Shown one piece after another: positions 27,287-35,163 of a stretch of 64,000 bases of DNA (positions are counted from its first letter, which is position 1; every line of letters starts with the position of its first letter). The notes under the pieces were generated by a model that saw nothing but the letters and a program-made list of their open reading frames with translations, was not told where the DNA came from and did not search any database. Location of the stretch: contig NC_016943.1 in NCBI RefSeq assembly GCF_000284015.1, forward strand, positions 3,389,541 to 3,453,540. The letters are read 5' to 3'. Both the position numbers and the translations under genes were made by a program. Source of the DNA: Blastococcus saxobsidens DD2. GTDB lineage: Bacteria > Actinomycetota > Actinomycetes > Mycobacteriales > Geodermatophilaceae.

Positions 27287-27298
27287 GTCGCAACGCTA
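27278..27298 (-). promoter_or_regulatory. IclR autoregulatory operator and -10
   Basis: GTTGCG-N5-CGCAAC at 27278-27294 spans the start codon (27286-27284). The hexamer TAGCGT (27298-27293) ends 6 nt before the ATG. The repeat arms are identical to those of site 1 before the dimethylglycine gene. Confidence 0.6.
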
Positions 27299-27324
27299 GC
27301 GGAGCGGCTGCGGACGAGCGGCGG

Positions 27325-27858
27325 TCAGACGCCCAGGTGCGCCAGCGCCTGCAGCAGCAGCGCGCTCTGCCCGTTCGCCAGCTCGGCGAGGACGCCGGGG
27401 TCGCGGGCCTCGTCGGGTGCGAACCAGGTCAGCTCGAGCGCGTCCTGCTGCGGCGCGCAGTCGCCCGCGACCGGGACGACGTAGGCCAGCGACACCGCGT
27501 GCTGGCGCGGGTCGTGGAACGGCGTCACCCCGGGCGTCGGGAAGTACTCGGCCACGGTGAACGGCTGCGGCGCGGGCGGGATCCGCGGGAGGGCCAGCGG
27601 ACCGAGGTCCTTCTCCACGTGCCGCACCAGGGCTGCGCGGACCCGCTCGTGGTACAGCACCCGCCCCGAGACCAGCGCCCGCTTGATCTGCCCGTCCTCG
27701 CCGGCCCGCAGCAGCAGCCCGACGGCGGTGACCACGCCGTGGCCGTCCACCCGCACCGGCACCACGTCGACGTAGAGGATCGGCAGCCGCTCGCGCGCGG
27801 CGTCCATGTCCTCGCGGGAGAGCCAGCCGGCACCGGTCGCCGTCGTCACGTCCGTCAT
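27325..27858 (-). CDS. NUDIX hydrolase family protein (DUF4916)
   Basis: Protein of 177 residues matching the actinobacterial DUF4916 family, a NUDIX-fold group. Recognisable parts are LPILYVDVVPVRVDGHG, VTAVGLLLRAGEDGQIKRALVSGRVLYHERVR, and AVSLAYVVPVAGDC. The canonical NUDIX box GX5EX7REUXEEXGU is not evident; the region between Gly-Arg and the next strand is replaced, so pyrophosphohydrolase activity is uncertain. The gene stands between IclR and a small membrane protein on the same strand. Confidence 0.7.
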   Translation of the reverse strand: MTDVTTATGAGWLSREDMDAARERLPILYVDVVPVRVDGHGVVTAVGLLLRAGEDGQIKRALVSGRVLYHERVRAALVRHVEKDLGPLALPRIPPAPQPFTVAEYFPTPGVTPFHDPRQHAVSLAYVVPVAGDCAPQQDALELTWFAPDEARDPGVLAELANGQSALLLQALAHLGV

Positions 27859-27895
27859 GGGGACTGTCTAGCGCACGCCCGCGCCGACACCCCGA

Positions 27896-28360
27896 TCAGT
27901 CGCCGACGTAAGCGCCGAAGCCGAAGTGCCGCTCGCCGTCCTCGTCGACCTGCACCAGCACGGTGTAGGCCTGCCCGCCGATGATCGCGGCGCAGGTGTC
28001 GCCGTCGCACTCGACGGTCTCCACCTCGCCGCCCTGCCCGGCGATCGCCTCGACGACGGCGGCCTCCGTGGCCGCGTTGTCGTCGTCGATCCCGCCGCGC
28101 CACAGGATGAGCCCGGCGATCGCGATCGCGGCCACGACGACGGCCACCATGGCGGCGATCAGCAGCCCGCTGTTCCGCTGCGCCCAGCCGGGGTCACCGG
28201 ACGGGCCGGAGGCGATGACACCCGGCGTGACGCCGGAACCCACGCCGTCGGCACCCCCTGCCGCGGCGAAGGTCGGGGGCACGACGATCTCACCGGGCCC
28301 TGGCTCGCCGGAGCCGCTCGCGCTGCTGCCGGCCTCGGGGTCCGGGTGGTGGCTGCTCAA
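27896..28360 (-). CDS. Single-pass membrane protein, function unknown
   Basis: Protein of 154 residues. A Gly/Ser/Pro-rich cytoplasmic N-terminus (about 60 residues) is followed by one membrane helix (LLIAAMVAVVVAAIAIAGLI, about 65-86). A small extracytoplasmic domain with one Cys pair (ECDGDTCAAIIGG) could form a disulfide. I recognise no family. It lies 37 nt downstream of the promoter-proximal end of the DUF4916 gene and is transcribed in the same direction. Confidence 0.6.
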   Translation of the reverse strand: MSSHHPDPEAGSSASGSGEPGPGEIVVPPTFAAAGGADGVGSGVTPGVIASGPSGDPGWAQRNSGLLIAAMVAVVVAAIAIAGLILWRGGIDDDNAATEAAVVEAIAGQGGEVETVECDGDTCAAIIGGQAYTVLVQVDEDGERHFGFGAYVGD

Positions 28361-28559
28361 CGGGTACGTCCTTCGTCCTGGTCGGGGAGTCGATCGAGGG
28401 CCGTTCCCGTCACATGCGCAGGAACCCGCCGCTCCACCGACGGAGGGTTCAGGCTATTCGCCTCCGGGGCGCGGATGACATGCGGCGCTCCGCGCATCCG
28501 GCCGCGGCCCCGGCTACCGTGATGTGACCCACGTCGCACCGACAGGACAAGGCGGGCCC

Positions 28560-29798
28560 ATGCTCTACACCGCGTACGAGTGGAACCGGCGGGCCGGAGC
28601 CCCCGTCGTGGCCGCATCACAGCTGACCGCGCGGGCGCTGGACGCGCTCCCCGCCCCGCTGGTCCGCACGCCCGGTCTCCGCCATGTGCGCGCGGCGTGC
28701 GACATCGTCGCCCACGCACGAGCCACCCACGAGCGCCCGGCATTCGGCATCACCTCCGTGCCGGTCGACGGCGAGACGGTCGCCGTGCGCGAGCGCCCGA
28801 CGATGCAGACGCCGTTCGCCACGCTCCTGCACTTCGAGAAGCCCGAGGTTCCCGGCCAGCCGCGCGTGCTCGTCGTCGGCCCGATGTCCGGGCACTTCAC
28901 GACGCTGATCCGGCCCAGCATCCGCACGCTGCTCTCCGACCACGACGTGCACGTCATCGACTGGCACAACGCGCGCGACGTTCCCGTCGAGCACGGCGCC
29001 TTCGGGTTGGACGAGTACATCGAGCACGTGGTGGCGGCCCTGCGGTACCTCGGTCCGGACACCCACGTGGTCGCCGTCTGCCAGCCCGCGGTCCCCGTCC
29101 TGGCGGCCGTCGCGCTGCTCGCGGCCGCGGACGACCCCGCCCAGCCGCCGAGCATGACGCTGATGGCCGGGCCCGTGGACACCCGGGTGAACCCCAACCG
29201 GGTCAACACCGCGGCCGTCGACAAGCCGCTGTCCTGGTTCGAGCGCCGCGTCGTCGACACCGTGCCCCGGGGCCACGCCGGGGCCGGCCGGCGGGTCTAC
29301 CCGGGCATCGTCCAGCTGACCGCGTTCATGTCGATGAACCCGAAGCGGCACCTGACCGCGCACGCCCAGCTCTACCGGGACATGGTCGCCGGCAACACCG
29401 CACGGGCAGCCGCCACCCGCGCCTTCTACGACGAGTACGGCGCGGTCATGGACGTGCCCGCGGAGTTCTACCTGGAGACCGTCGACCGCATCTTCAAGCA
29501 GCACCACCTGGCCACCGGCCGCTTCACCTGGCGCGGCCGGCACGTCGACCCCGGCGTCATCCGGCACACCGCCCTGCTCACCGTGGAGGGCGCCCAGGAC
29601 GACATCTGCTCCCCCGGGCAAACCGTGGCGGCCCACGACCTGTGCACCGGGATCCCGGCGGAGGACAAGCACCACCACCTGCAGCCCGGGGTCGGCCACT
29701 ACGGCGTCTTCAGCGGCTCCCGTTGGGAGGCGGAGATCTACCCGGTCCTCCGCGGCTTCATCGAGCGTGCCGCCGAGCGGCTCGCCGCGCCGGCCTGA
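28560..29798 (+). CDS. phaZ: Intracellular polyhydroxyalkanoate depolymerase
   Basis: Protein of 412 residues of the intracellular PHA depolymerase family. It begins MLYTAYEWNRRAGAP, close to the usual MLYQxYE start, which is why the ATG at 28560 is preferred over the GTG at 28524. The nucleophile is a cysteine in VVAVCQPAVP, replacing the serine lipase box as in the family. The acid/histidine region is LTVEGAQDDICSPGQT ... PGVGHYGVFSG. It hydrolyses stored polyhydroxybutyrate. The gene is monocistronic and ends at a strong terminator. TACCGT at 28515-28520 is a possible -10. Confidence 0.9.
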   Translation: MLYTAYEWNRRAGAPVVAASQLTARALDALPAPLVRTPGLRHVRAACDIVAHARATHERPAFGITSVPVDGETVAVRERPTMQTPFATLLHFEKPEVPGQPRVLVVGPMSGHFTTLIRPSIRTLLSDHDVHVIDWHNARDVPVEHGAFGLDEYIEHVVAALRYLGPDTHVVAVCQPAVPVLAAVALLAAADDPAQPPSMTLMAGPVDTRVNPNRVNTAAVDKPLSWFERRVVDTVPRGHAGAGRRVYPGIVQLTAFMSMNPKRHLTAHAQLYRDMVAGNTARAAATRAFYDEYGAVMDVPAEFYLETVDRIFKQHHLATGRFTWRGRHVDPGVIRHTALLTVEGAQDDICSPGQTVAAHDLCTGIPAEDKHHHLQPGVGHYGVFSGSRWEAEIYPVLRGFIERAAERLAAPA

Positions 29799-29807
29799 GC
29801 CCTACGA

Positions 29808-29845
29808 CAGAGCGGCCCGCCTCCTCCGGGAGGCGGGCCGCTCTG
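29808..29845. terminator. Bidirectional terminator between phaZ and the DUF4407 gene
   Basis: Perfect 17-bp inverted repeat, CAGAGCGGCCCGCCTCC (29808-29824) and its complement (29829-29845), with a 4-nt loop. It lies between two convergent genes (stops at 29798 and 29852) and would serve both. Confidence 0.85.
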
Positions 29846-29851
29846 CGATGG

Positions 29852-31249
29852 TCAGACGGTCGTCGGCATCCGGTCGATGGGCCGGCGACGGACCGACCGC
29901 ACCGTGCGGGCGGCCAGCTCCCGGATCGGGCCGGTGTCCCACATCTGCCGGCCCGGCTCGGCCGGGGCCTCGGCGGCCGCGGTCTCCGGCTGGGCGCGGC
30001 CGGCCTCGGTACGGGCGGCGATCTCGGCCAGCGCCACGCGGCGCCGGGCCAGGATCGCCTCCTTCTGCCGGTCCACCCGCTCCCGCTCGGCGAGCACCAG
30101 GAGCTCCTCCCTGGCCCGGGCCACGGTCCGCCGCGACTCCTGCGCCATCTCCTCCAGGTCCACGTCGCCGGAGTCGCGCAGGGCGACCAGCCGGTCGTAG
30201 GCCGTGGGCGGGCTGAAGTTGAGCAGCAGCTTCATGAGCACCGGGAGCACCTCGACGCACATGAACAGCAGCGAGAGCATGAACTGCGCGGCGGCCAGGG
30301 TCATGTTCTCGTCGCCCAGCCGGTCCAGGGCCTCCAGGCGGAGCAGGATGCCGCCGGAGCCCTCGTTCTCGGCGTCGAACGCGGCCTGCAGCCGGTCGAG
30401 CTCCGCGGTGAGCCGGGTGAACTCCTCGCGGTCGCGGTCCAGGGAGCCCTCGGCCAGCGAGGCGCTGCGCCCCTCGGCCGCGGTCACCGCGGCGACGGCG
30501 GCGTCGAGCTCCGCACGCGCCGAGTCGACCACCGCGGTTTGCGCGTCGGCCGCGGCCCGCGCCTGCAGGTAGGCCCGCCCCGTGCCGGCGTCACCGGTGC
30601 CGCAGGTGCCGTCCAGCTCGCACTGCGCCTTGGCCTCGAGCTGGCGGGAGACGGTCACCGCGGAGTCCAGCGCCGCCTGCTTCTCGGCCACGGTGCCACG
30701 CACCACCGCGAGCCCGGCGTCGGCCGCTCCCCCGCTGGCGACGATCGCCTCCTGCTGGGCGATCCGCTCCTCCAGCTCGGGCAGGTCGGCGAACCGGGTG
30801 TCCGCCTCGAGGCTCTGCCGGTGGGCGTCGGCGGCCTCGGCCTGCATCGACACGATCTCCGCGTCGATCTCCTTGTGGAACACCTGCAGGGTCAGCGGGG
30901 TCGCCACGACGACGCCGAGGACCAGCGCCAGGCCGATGCGCGGCACGGCCATGATCAGGTTCCGCTTCAGCGAGGCGTCGTGCGCCATCCCGACCAGGAT
31001 CATCCGGTCGAGGTTGACCACGACCGCGCCCCAGCCCAGCCCGACGAGCAGGGCCACCGGCCACCAGACGCCCAGCGCCATGCCGACGGCGAAGGCAGCC
31101 GAGACGGCGGCCAGCGCACCCGTGCTGAGCAGCACGCCGCCCAGCGCCACGAAGCGCGGCCGGGCTCCCGGCGCGGCCGCCAGCACGTCCGGACGTGCGC
31201 CGGCCAGGATCGTCAGCCCGTCACCGAGCCGCCGTCGTCGCTCGCTCAT
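29852..31249 (-). CDS. DUF4407 membrane protein with coiled coil
   Basis: Protein of 465 residues of the DUF4407 family. It has two N-terminal membrane helices (FVALGGVLLSTGALAAVSAAF; WPVALLVGLGWGAVVV), the conserved NLDRMI motif, and a third segment (IGLALVLGVVVATPLTL). A long coiled coil follows (about 125-300), then a further membrane segment (AAQFMLSLLFMCVEVLPVL), then a charged C-terminal tail. No enzymatic motif is visible. The ATG at 31249 gives MSERRRR; a GTG at 31291 is a weaker alternative. Confidence 0.82.
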   Translation of the reverse strand: MSERRRRLGDGLTILAGARPDVLAAAPGARPRFVALGGVLLSTGALAAVSAAFAVGMALGVWWPVALLVGLGWGAVVVNLDRMILVGMAHDASLKRNLIMAVPRIGLALVLGVVVATPLTLQVFHKEIDAEIVSMQAEAADAHRQSLEADTRFADLPELEERIAQQEAIVASGGAADAGLAVVRGTVAEKQAALDSAVTVSRQLEAKAQCELDGTCGTGDAGTGRAYLQARAAADAQTAVVDSARAELDAAVAAVTAAEGRSASLAEGSLDRDREEFTRLTAELDRLQAAFDAENEGSGGILLRLEALDRLGDENMTLAAAQFMLSLLFMCVEVLPVLMKLLLNFSPPTAYDRLVALRDSGDVDLEEMAQESRRTVARAREELLVLAERERVDRQKEAILARRRVALAEIAARTEAGRAQPETAAAEAPAEPGRQMWDTGPIRELAARTVRSVRRRPIDRMPTTV

Positions 31250-31371
31250 GCTGTGCACCCCCGGGTGACGGGGATCGCGAAGGACCGTCACCCACGAGTG
31301 CTTATCGGCAGTCCCGGAGGCGGCCCGGCACCGTGATCGATCTCGCTACCGGGCCCGGGGTGTCGGAGCTG

Positions 31372-31842
31372 TCAGCCGACGATGCCGTCCTCCACGGTGT
31401 CGGGGCCGGTGTCCGGGCCGGCGTCACCGTCGTCGCCCGGGCTCTCGAACGGGCTGTCGCCGTCGGTGGTGCCGTCGTCGGTGATCTCGGCCTCGCTGTT
31501 CGTCTCCTCGTCGGTGGTCCCGTCGCCGGTGGTCGCCCCGTCGGTGTCCGCTCCGTCGGTGGTGTCGACGTCGGGGATCGCGCCGTCCTCCACGGTGTCG
31601 GGGTCGTCACCCTCGGCGCCGGTCTGGTCGTCGTCCTGGATGCCGCCGGTGCCGGGATCGATGCTGTCGGCGTCCTCGGCCCCGCCGTCGACGCGGTCCG
31701 GATCACCGACCTCCTCCTCGTCGAAGACGGCCGGGATGCCGGTGCCCTCGAGGTCGGCCTCGTCGTCGCCGAAAGCGCAGCCGCTCAGGCCCAGGCCGGC
31801 AGCGAGCAGCGCGCCGGCGAACGTCCGTGTGGTCCTGCGCAT
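31372..31842 (-). CDS. Highly acidic secreted lipoprotein
   Basis: Protein of 156 residues with signal peptide MRRTTRTFAGALLAAGLGL and lipobox LSGC (Cys22). The mature part is almost entirely Asp, Glu, Gly, Thr and Ser, with loose repeats such as DGTTD and PDTVEDG (the latter twice), and no hydrophobic core, so it is probably disordered. The start is supported by AGGAGGAGGAG just upstream. It follows the flavin monooxygenase gene. It might bind divalent cations or act as a wall spacer; there is no direct evidence. Confidence 0.7.
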   Translation of the reverse strand: MRRTTRTFAGALLAAGLGLSGCAFGDDEADLEGTGIPAVFDEEEVGDPDRVDGGAEDADSIDPGTGGIQDDDQTGAEGDDPDTVEDGAIPDVDTTDGADTDGATTGDGTTDEETNSEAEITDDGTTDGDSPFESPGDDGDAGPDTGPDTVEDGIVG

Positions 31843-31935
31843 GTCTCCTCCTCCTGCGGTACGTCGTCCGGGCTTCCCTTGCCCGCCGCGGCCGTCGACA
31901 CACCGCGACGGCGGCAGTTGACACCGCATCGACAT

Positions 31936-32991
31936 CTACCGGCGCCGGGCGACCAGGCGGTCGACCACGGCCCGGGCATCGGCGCCGACGCCGCCGACGA
32001 GGTGCGAGGTGATCGACCGCTGGTACGGCAGCCCCACCGCGTAGAGCCCGGGCGCCCCGGGGACGACGCCGCCGCGGTGCCGCAGCCGGCCGGCGCCGTC
32101 GAGCGCGTCGAGGCGCAGCCACCCGTAGTGCGGCCGCAGGCCGGTGCACCACACCACGGTCGCCGCCGGGACCGTGCGGCCGTCGTCCAGCAGCGGCAGC
32201 CCGTCACGGACGCCGGCGACCCGGGGCAGCCGCTCGACCCCGGCGGCGGCGAGGTTCGCCGGCCGGACGCGGCCCAGCGGATCCGCGCCGCTCCGCAGCG
32301 CCCGCCACGCCAGGACCGCGCCGAAGCGGCCGAGACGCTGGAAGAGCGGGAAGGTGCGGCGCCCGAGTCTCGGGGTCACGCCGACGTCGCGGCCGGCCAG
32401 GGACACCTGGCGTCGGACCGCCGGGTCGCGGGCCACGTCGAGGGCGATCTCCGCCCCGGAGTTGCCGGCGCCGACGACGAGCACCGGCCCGGCGGGCAGC
32501 TGGCCGGGCCGGCGGTAGTCACGGGAGTGCAGCTGGACGATCCCCGGGTCGAGCTCCTCCGCCATGGCCGGCACGTACGGCGCGTGGTGGGCGCCGGAGG
32601 CGAGAACCACGTTGCCGGCGCGCCAGCTGCGGCCGCCGGCGGTCACCAGGAACCGCTCACCCTCGCGGCGGACGTCGGTCACCGGGCTCTCCAGCTCCAC
32701 GGGCAGGGCGAAGTGCCGCGCGTAGGTCTCGAGGTAGTGGGCGACGGCGTCCTTGCCGGGGTACTCGTCGGGGTCGGCCGGGAACGGCAGCCCGGGCAGC
32801 CGGGTGAAGCCGGCGGGGGTGAACAGCTGCAGCGAGTCCCATCGCTGCCGCCAGCTCGTGCCCACGCGGTCGGCCGCCTCGACGACGACGAAGTCCTGGT
32901 CGCGCTGGGCCAGGTGGTAGGCGGTGGCCAGGCCGGCCTGCCCGGCGCCGATGACCACCGTCCCGACGGTGGCGGGGCTGTCGCCGGCCAT
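31936..32991 (-). CDS. Flavin-dependent monooxygenase (CzcO/FMO-like)
   Basis: Protein of 351 residues with two dinucleotide motifs, VVIGAGQAGLATAYHLA near the N-terminus (FAD) and VLVVGAGNSGAEIALDVA near residue 170 (NADPH). The intervening segment (WRQRWDSLQLFTP, FPADPDEYP) is characteristic of the CzcO/putative flavin monooxygenase group. The ATG at 32991 has GAGGAG 6 nt upstream; an ATG at 32997 directly abuts that site. The gene ends in TAG, showing that TAG still works as a stop in this genome. It is divergent from a TetR gene that probably controls it. Confidence 0.85.
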   Translation of the reverse strand: MAGDSPATVGTVVIGAGQAGLATAYHLAQRDQDFVVVEAADRVGTSWRQRWDSLQLFTPAGFTRLPGLPFPADPDEYPGKDAVAHYLETYARHFALPVELESPVTDVRREGERFLVTAGGRSWRAGNVVLASGAHHAPYVPAMAEELDPGIVQLHSRDYRRPGQLPAGPVLVVGAGNSGAEIALDVARDPAVRRQVSLAGRDVGVTPRLGRRTFPLFQRLGRFGAVLAWRALRSGADPLGRVRPANLAAAGVERLPRVAGVRDGLPLLDDGRTVPAATVVWCTGLRPHYGWLRLDALDGAGRLRHRGGVVPGAPGLYAVGLPYQRSITSHLVGGVGADARAVVDRLVARRR

Positions 32992-33004
32992 GCGCATCTC
33001 CTCG

Positions 33005-33024
33005 TGTAGACGTCGACGTATACA
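33005..33024. promoter_or_regulatory. TetR operator in the divergent promoter region
   Basis: TGTAGACGTCGACGTATACA is a 20-bp palindrome with one mismatched pair, lying between the flavin monooxygenase and TetR starts. A further half-site, GCGTCTAC, follows at 33030-33037, and TACGAT (33035-33040) is a -10-like hexamer 6 nt before the TetR ATG. Confidence 0.6.
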
Positions 33025-33046
33025 TCCGGGCGTCTACGATGCCACG

Positions 33047-33634
33047 ATGGAGACCGCGGGCGGCGACCGGCCGGGGCGCCGGCTGCCGCGAGCCGAACGG
33101 CGGGACCAGATCCTGGCAGCCGCGACCGGCGTCTTCGCCCGCGACGGGTTCACCGCCACCGGCATGGGCGACGTCGCGACCGCCGCCGGGATCAGCCGGG
33201 CGATCCTCTACCGGCACTTCGACACCAAGGCCGACCTCTACCGCGCCGTCCTGGCGCGCGCCCGCCACCACCTCCAGGACGCCGTCGGCGAGCCGCCCTA
33301 CACCGAGCGGATCGTCGACGACCTCCTCCGGGGCGCCGCCGCCGATCCCGCCGCGTTCACCGTGCTGTTCCACCAGTCCGGCCGGGAGCCGGAGTTCCGG
33401 GCGGACGCGGACCGCTTCACCGCCGACATGGTCGCCATGGCCCACGACCACCTCTCGGCCGTCATCCCCGACCCGGCCTGGGCCCGGTGGGCGGCGCAGC
33501 TGGCGCCGGCCACCACGATCGCCGCCGTCGCGGCGTGGCTCGACGCCGGCCGGCCCGACCCGGAGCACGCCGCGGCGCGGATCCGCCGCGCGATCGAGGG
33601 CATCCACGTCGCGGCGAACGCGGACCGGCGATGA
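33047..33634 (+). CDS. TetR-family regulator
   Basis: Protein of 195 residues. The helix-turn-helix is FTATGMGDVATAAGISRAILYRHFDTKADLYRAV at about residues 33-66, the standard TetR signature. The C-terminal ligand domain is divergent. It is divergent from the flavin monooxygenase gene with a near-perfect palindrome between them, so local repression of that gene and of itself is likely. The stop overlaps the next ATG (ATGA). Confidence 0.9.
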   Translation: METAGGDRPGRRLPRAERRDQILAAATGVFARDGFTATGMGDVATAAGISRAILYRHFDTKADLYRAVLARARHHLQDAVGEPPYTERIVDDLLRGAAADPAAFTVLFHQSGREPEFRADADRFTADMVAMAHDHLSAVIPDPAWARWAAQLAPATTIAAVAAWLDAGRPDPEHAAARIRRAIEGIHVAANADRR

Positions 33635-34098
33635 CCGACGCCGTGCACGACCGTGCCGCCGGCCGGCCGTTCCCGGAGCTCCCGGACGACGAGTTCTCCG
33701 TGCTCGCCGAACCCGGCACGGTCGGCGCCGGGCTCCGCCGGATCCGGGAGCTCTGCTCGGAGACTCCGGGTGTCTCGGCGAAGCACGTGGTGGCGGCGCT
33801 GCACCACCACCGTCCGTCGCTCGTCCCGCTGCTGAGCCGGCCCACCCGCTGGCAGCTGCTGCCCCACGTCCGCGAGGGCGACAGCAGCGTCGAGGCGGTC
33901 ATCCACCGGGAGATCCGCGCCAACCGCGCAGCCCTCTCCCTCCTCCAGGAGCGCGTCGCCGACCTGCTGCACGGGGACGCCCCGCTGACCGTCCTCCGCC
34001 TGCACGACGTCCTGCTGTGGCTGAGCGCGACCCTGCGGCTGAGCCACGCCGTCGCACTCGGTCAGGCAGCGGTCCAGCCGGGGTCACGGCCGGTCTGA
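33631..34098 (+). CDS. Hypothetical protein coupled to TetR
   Basis: Protein of 155 residues, predicted all-helical and soluble (e.g. SSVEAVIHREIRANRAALSLLQERVADLL). I recognise no domain. It shares ATGA with the TetR stop, so it is translated from the same message. Its 3' end overlaps the convergent gene on the other strand by 37 bp, so at least one stop region is shared coding DNA. Confidence 0.6.
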   Translation: MTDAVHDRAAGRPFPELPDDEFSVLAEPGTVGAGLRRIRELCSETPGVSAKHVVAALHHHRPSLVPLLSRPTRWQLLPHVREGDSSVEAVIHREIRANRAALSLLQERVADLLHGDAPLTVLRLHDVLLWLSATLRLSHAVALGQAAVQPGSRPV

Positions 34099-34643
34099 CC
34101 GAGCAGGCGGGCGAACGCCGGGGCGTCGTCCGGCACGGGCACCACCGGCCCGAAGAGGCCCTCGGGTTCGGCCGAGGGATCCCTGCGATCGCCCACCATC
34201 TCGGCGCACGCCCGCACGGAGGCATCGTCGGGCCGGTAGGGCTGCCCGGTGGCGACGGCGAGGTCCCAGCCGTGGACGAGCACCTCGTTCAGCGCCACCA
34301 CGGCCATCACCGACGCCGGCAGGCGTACGCCGGCCACCTCGGCGTCTCCCTCGCGCGCGGCCGGGTCGCCCCAGGCGGTGGCGAGCGCGTCGAGCCGGGC
34401 AGGCAGCAGGGTCCGCCAGTCCGGCGCCAGGCTCGTGGCGTCCGCCGACGGGCCGCCGGAGAACTCCGCCCGCTCCGCGGCCGACCGGAACGCCAGCGTC
34501 AGCCCGACCAGGTGGTCGAGCAGCGCCGCCACCGACATCCCGGCGCACGGCGTCGGATCGTCCAGCTGGTCATCTCCCACCCCGGCGACCACACGCGCGG
34601 TCTCGGCGGTCTGCGGTCCCAGGTCCACGGTCGTCGTCTGCAT
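34062..34643 (-). CDS. TIGR03086-type mycothiol-dependent (DinB-like) protein
   Basis: Protein of 193 residues of the actinobacterial DinB-like/maleylpyruvate-isomerase group: an N-terminal helix followed by PCAGMSVAALLDHLVGLTLAF with a metal-ligand His, and a second His in NEVLVHGWDLAVATGQPY. These proteins bind a divalent metal and are thought to use mycothiol as thiol cofactor. The particular reaction is unknown. It ends inside the 3' end of the hypothetical gene on the plus strand. Confidence 0.75.
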   Translation of the reverse strand: MQTTTVDLGPQTAETARVVAGVGDDQLDDPTPCAGMSVAALLDHLVGLTLAFRSAAERAEFSGGPSADATSLAPDWRTLLPARLDALATAWGDPAAREGDAEVAGVRLPASVMAVVALNEVLVHGWDLAVATGQPYRPDDASVRACAEMVGDRRDPSAEPEGLFGPVVPVPDDAPAFARLLGQTGRDPGWTAA

Positions 34644-34697
34644 GCCAGTAGGACGGCACCGCGGCGTGGAACTCATCGCCTGGGGCAAGCTGCCGGG

Positions 34698-35117
34698 GTG
34701 AGCGATCCCCACGACCTCCGCCGGTTCGTCGACGCGCAGACCAACACCTACGACCAGGCGCTCGCCGAGCTGCGCGCCGGGAGCAAGCGCACCCACTGGA
34801 TGTGGTTCGTCTTCCCGCAGATCGCCGGGCTCGGCCGCAGCGGCATGGCGCAGCGGTTCGCGATCGCCGATCTGGACGAGGCCCGCGCCTACCTGGCGCA
34901 TCCGGTGCTGGGCCGCCGCCTGGTCGAGTCCGCCCGGGCGCTGACCGCGCTGGACACCGACGACCCGGTGGCGGTCATGGGCTCGATCGACGCGCAGAAG
35001 CTCCGGTCGTCGATGACGCTGTTCGCGCACGCCGCCCCGGATCAGCCGGTCTTCCGCGAGGTGCTCGACCACTACTTCGGCGGCACCGAGGACGATGCGA
35101 CGACGAGCCGGCTCTGA
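34698..35117 (+). CDS. DUF1810 family protein
   Basis: Protein of 139 residues from GTG. The characteristic opening is DLRRFVDAQTNTYDQALAELRAG, then THWMWFVFPQIAGLGRS, and MGSIDAQKLRSSMTLF. DUF1810 proteins are small helical proteins of unknown biochemical function, present across many bacteria. It is divergent from the TIGR03086 gene and followed by the GST gene on the same strand. Confidence 0.85.
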   Translation: MSDPHDLRRFVDAQTNTYDQALAELRAGSKRTHWMWFVFPQIAGLGRSGMAQRFAIADLDEARAYLAHPVLGRRLVESARALTALDTDDPVAVMGSIDAQKLRSSMTLFAHAAPDQPVFREVLDHYFGGTEDDATTSRL

Positions 35118-35163
35118 GCGCCCCACCTCGCGCCGTCGCCCGGTGTCCGAGAAGGTTGAGGAC

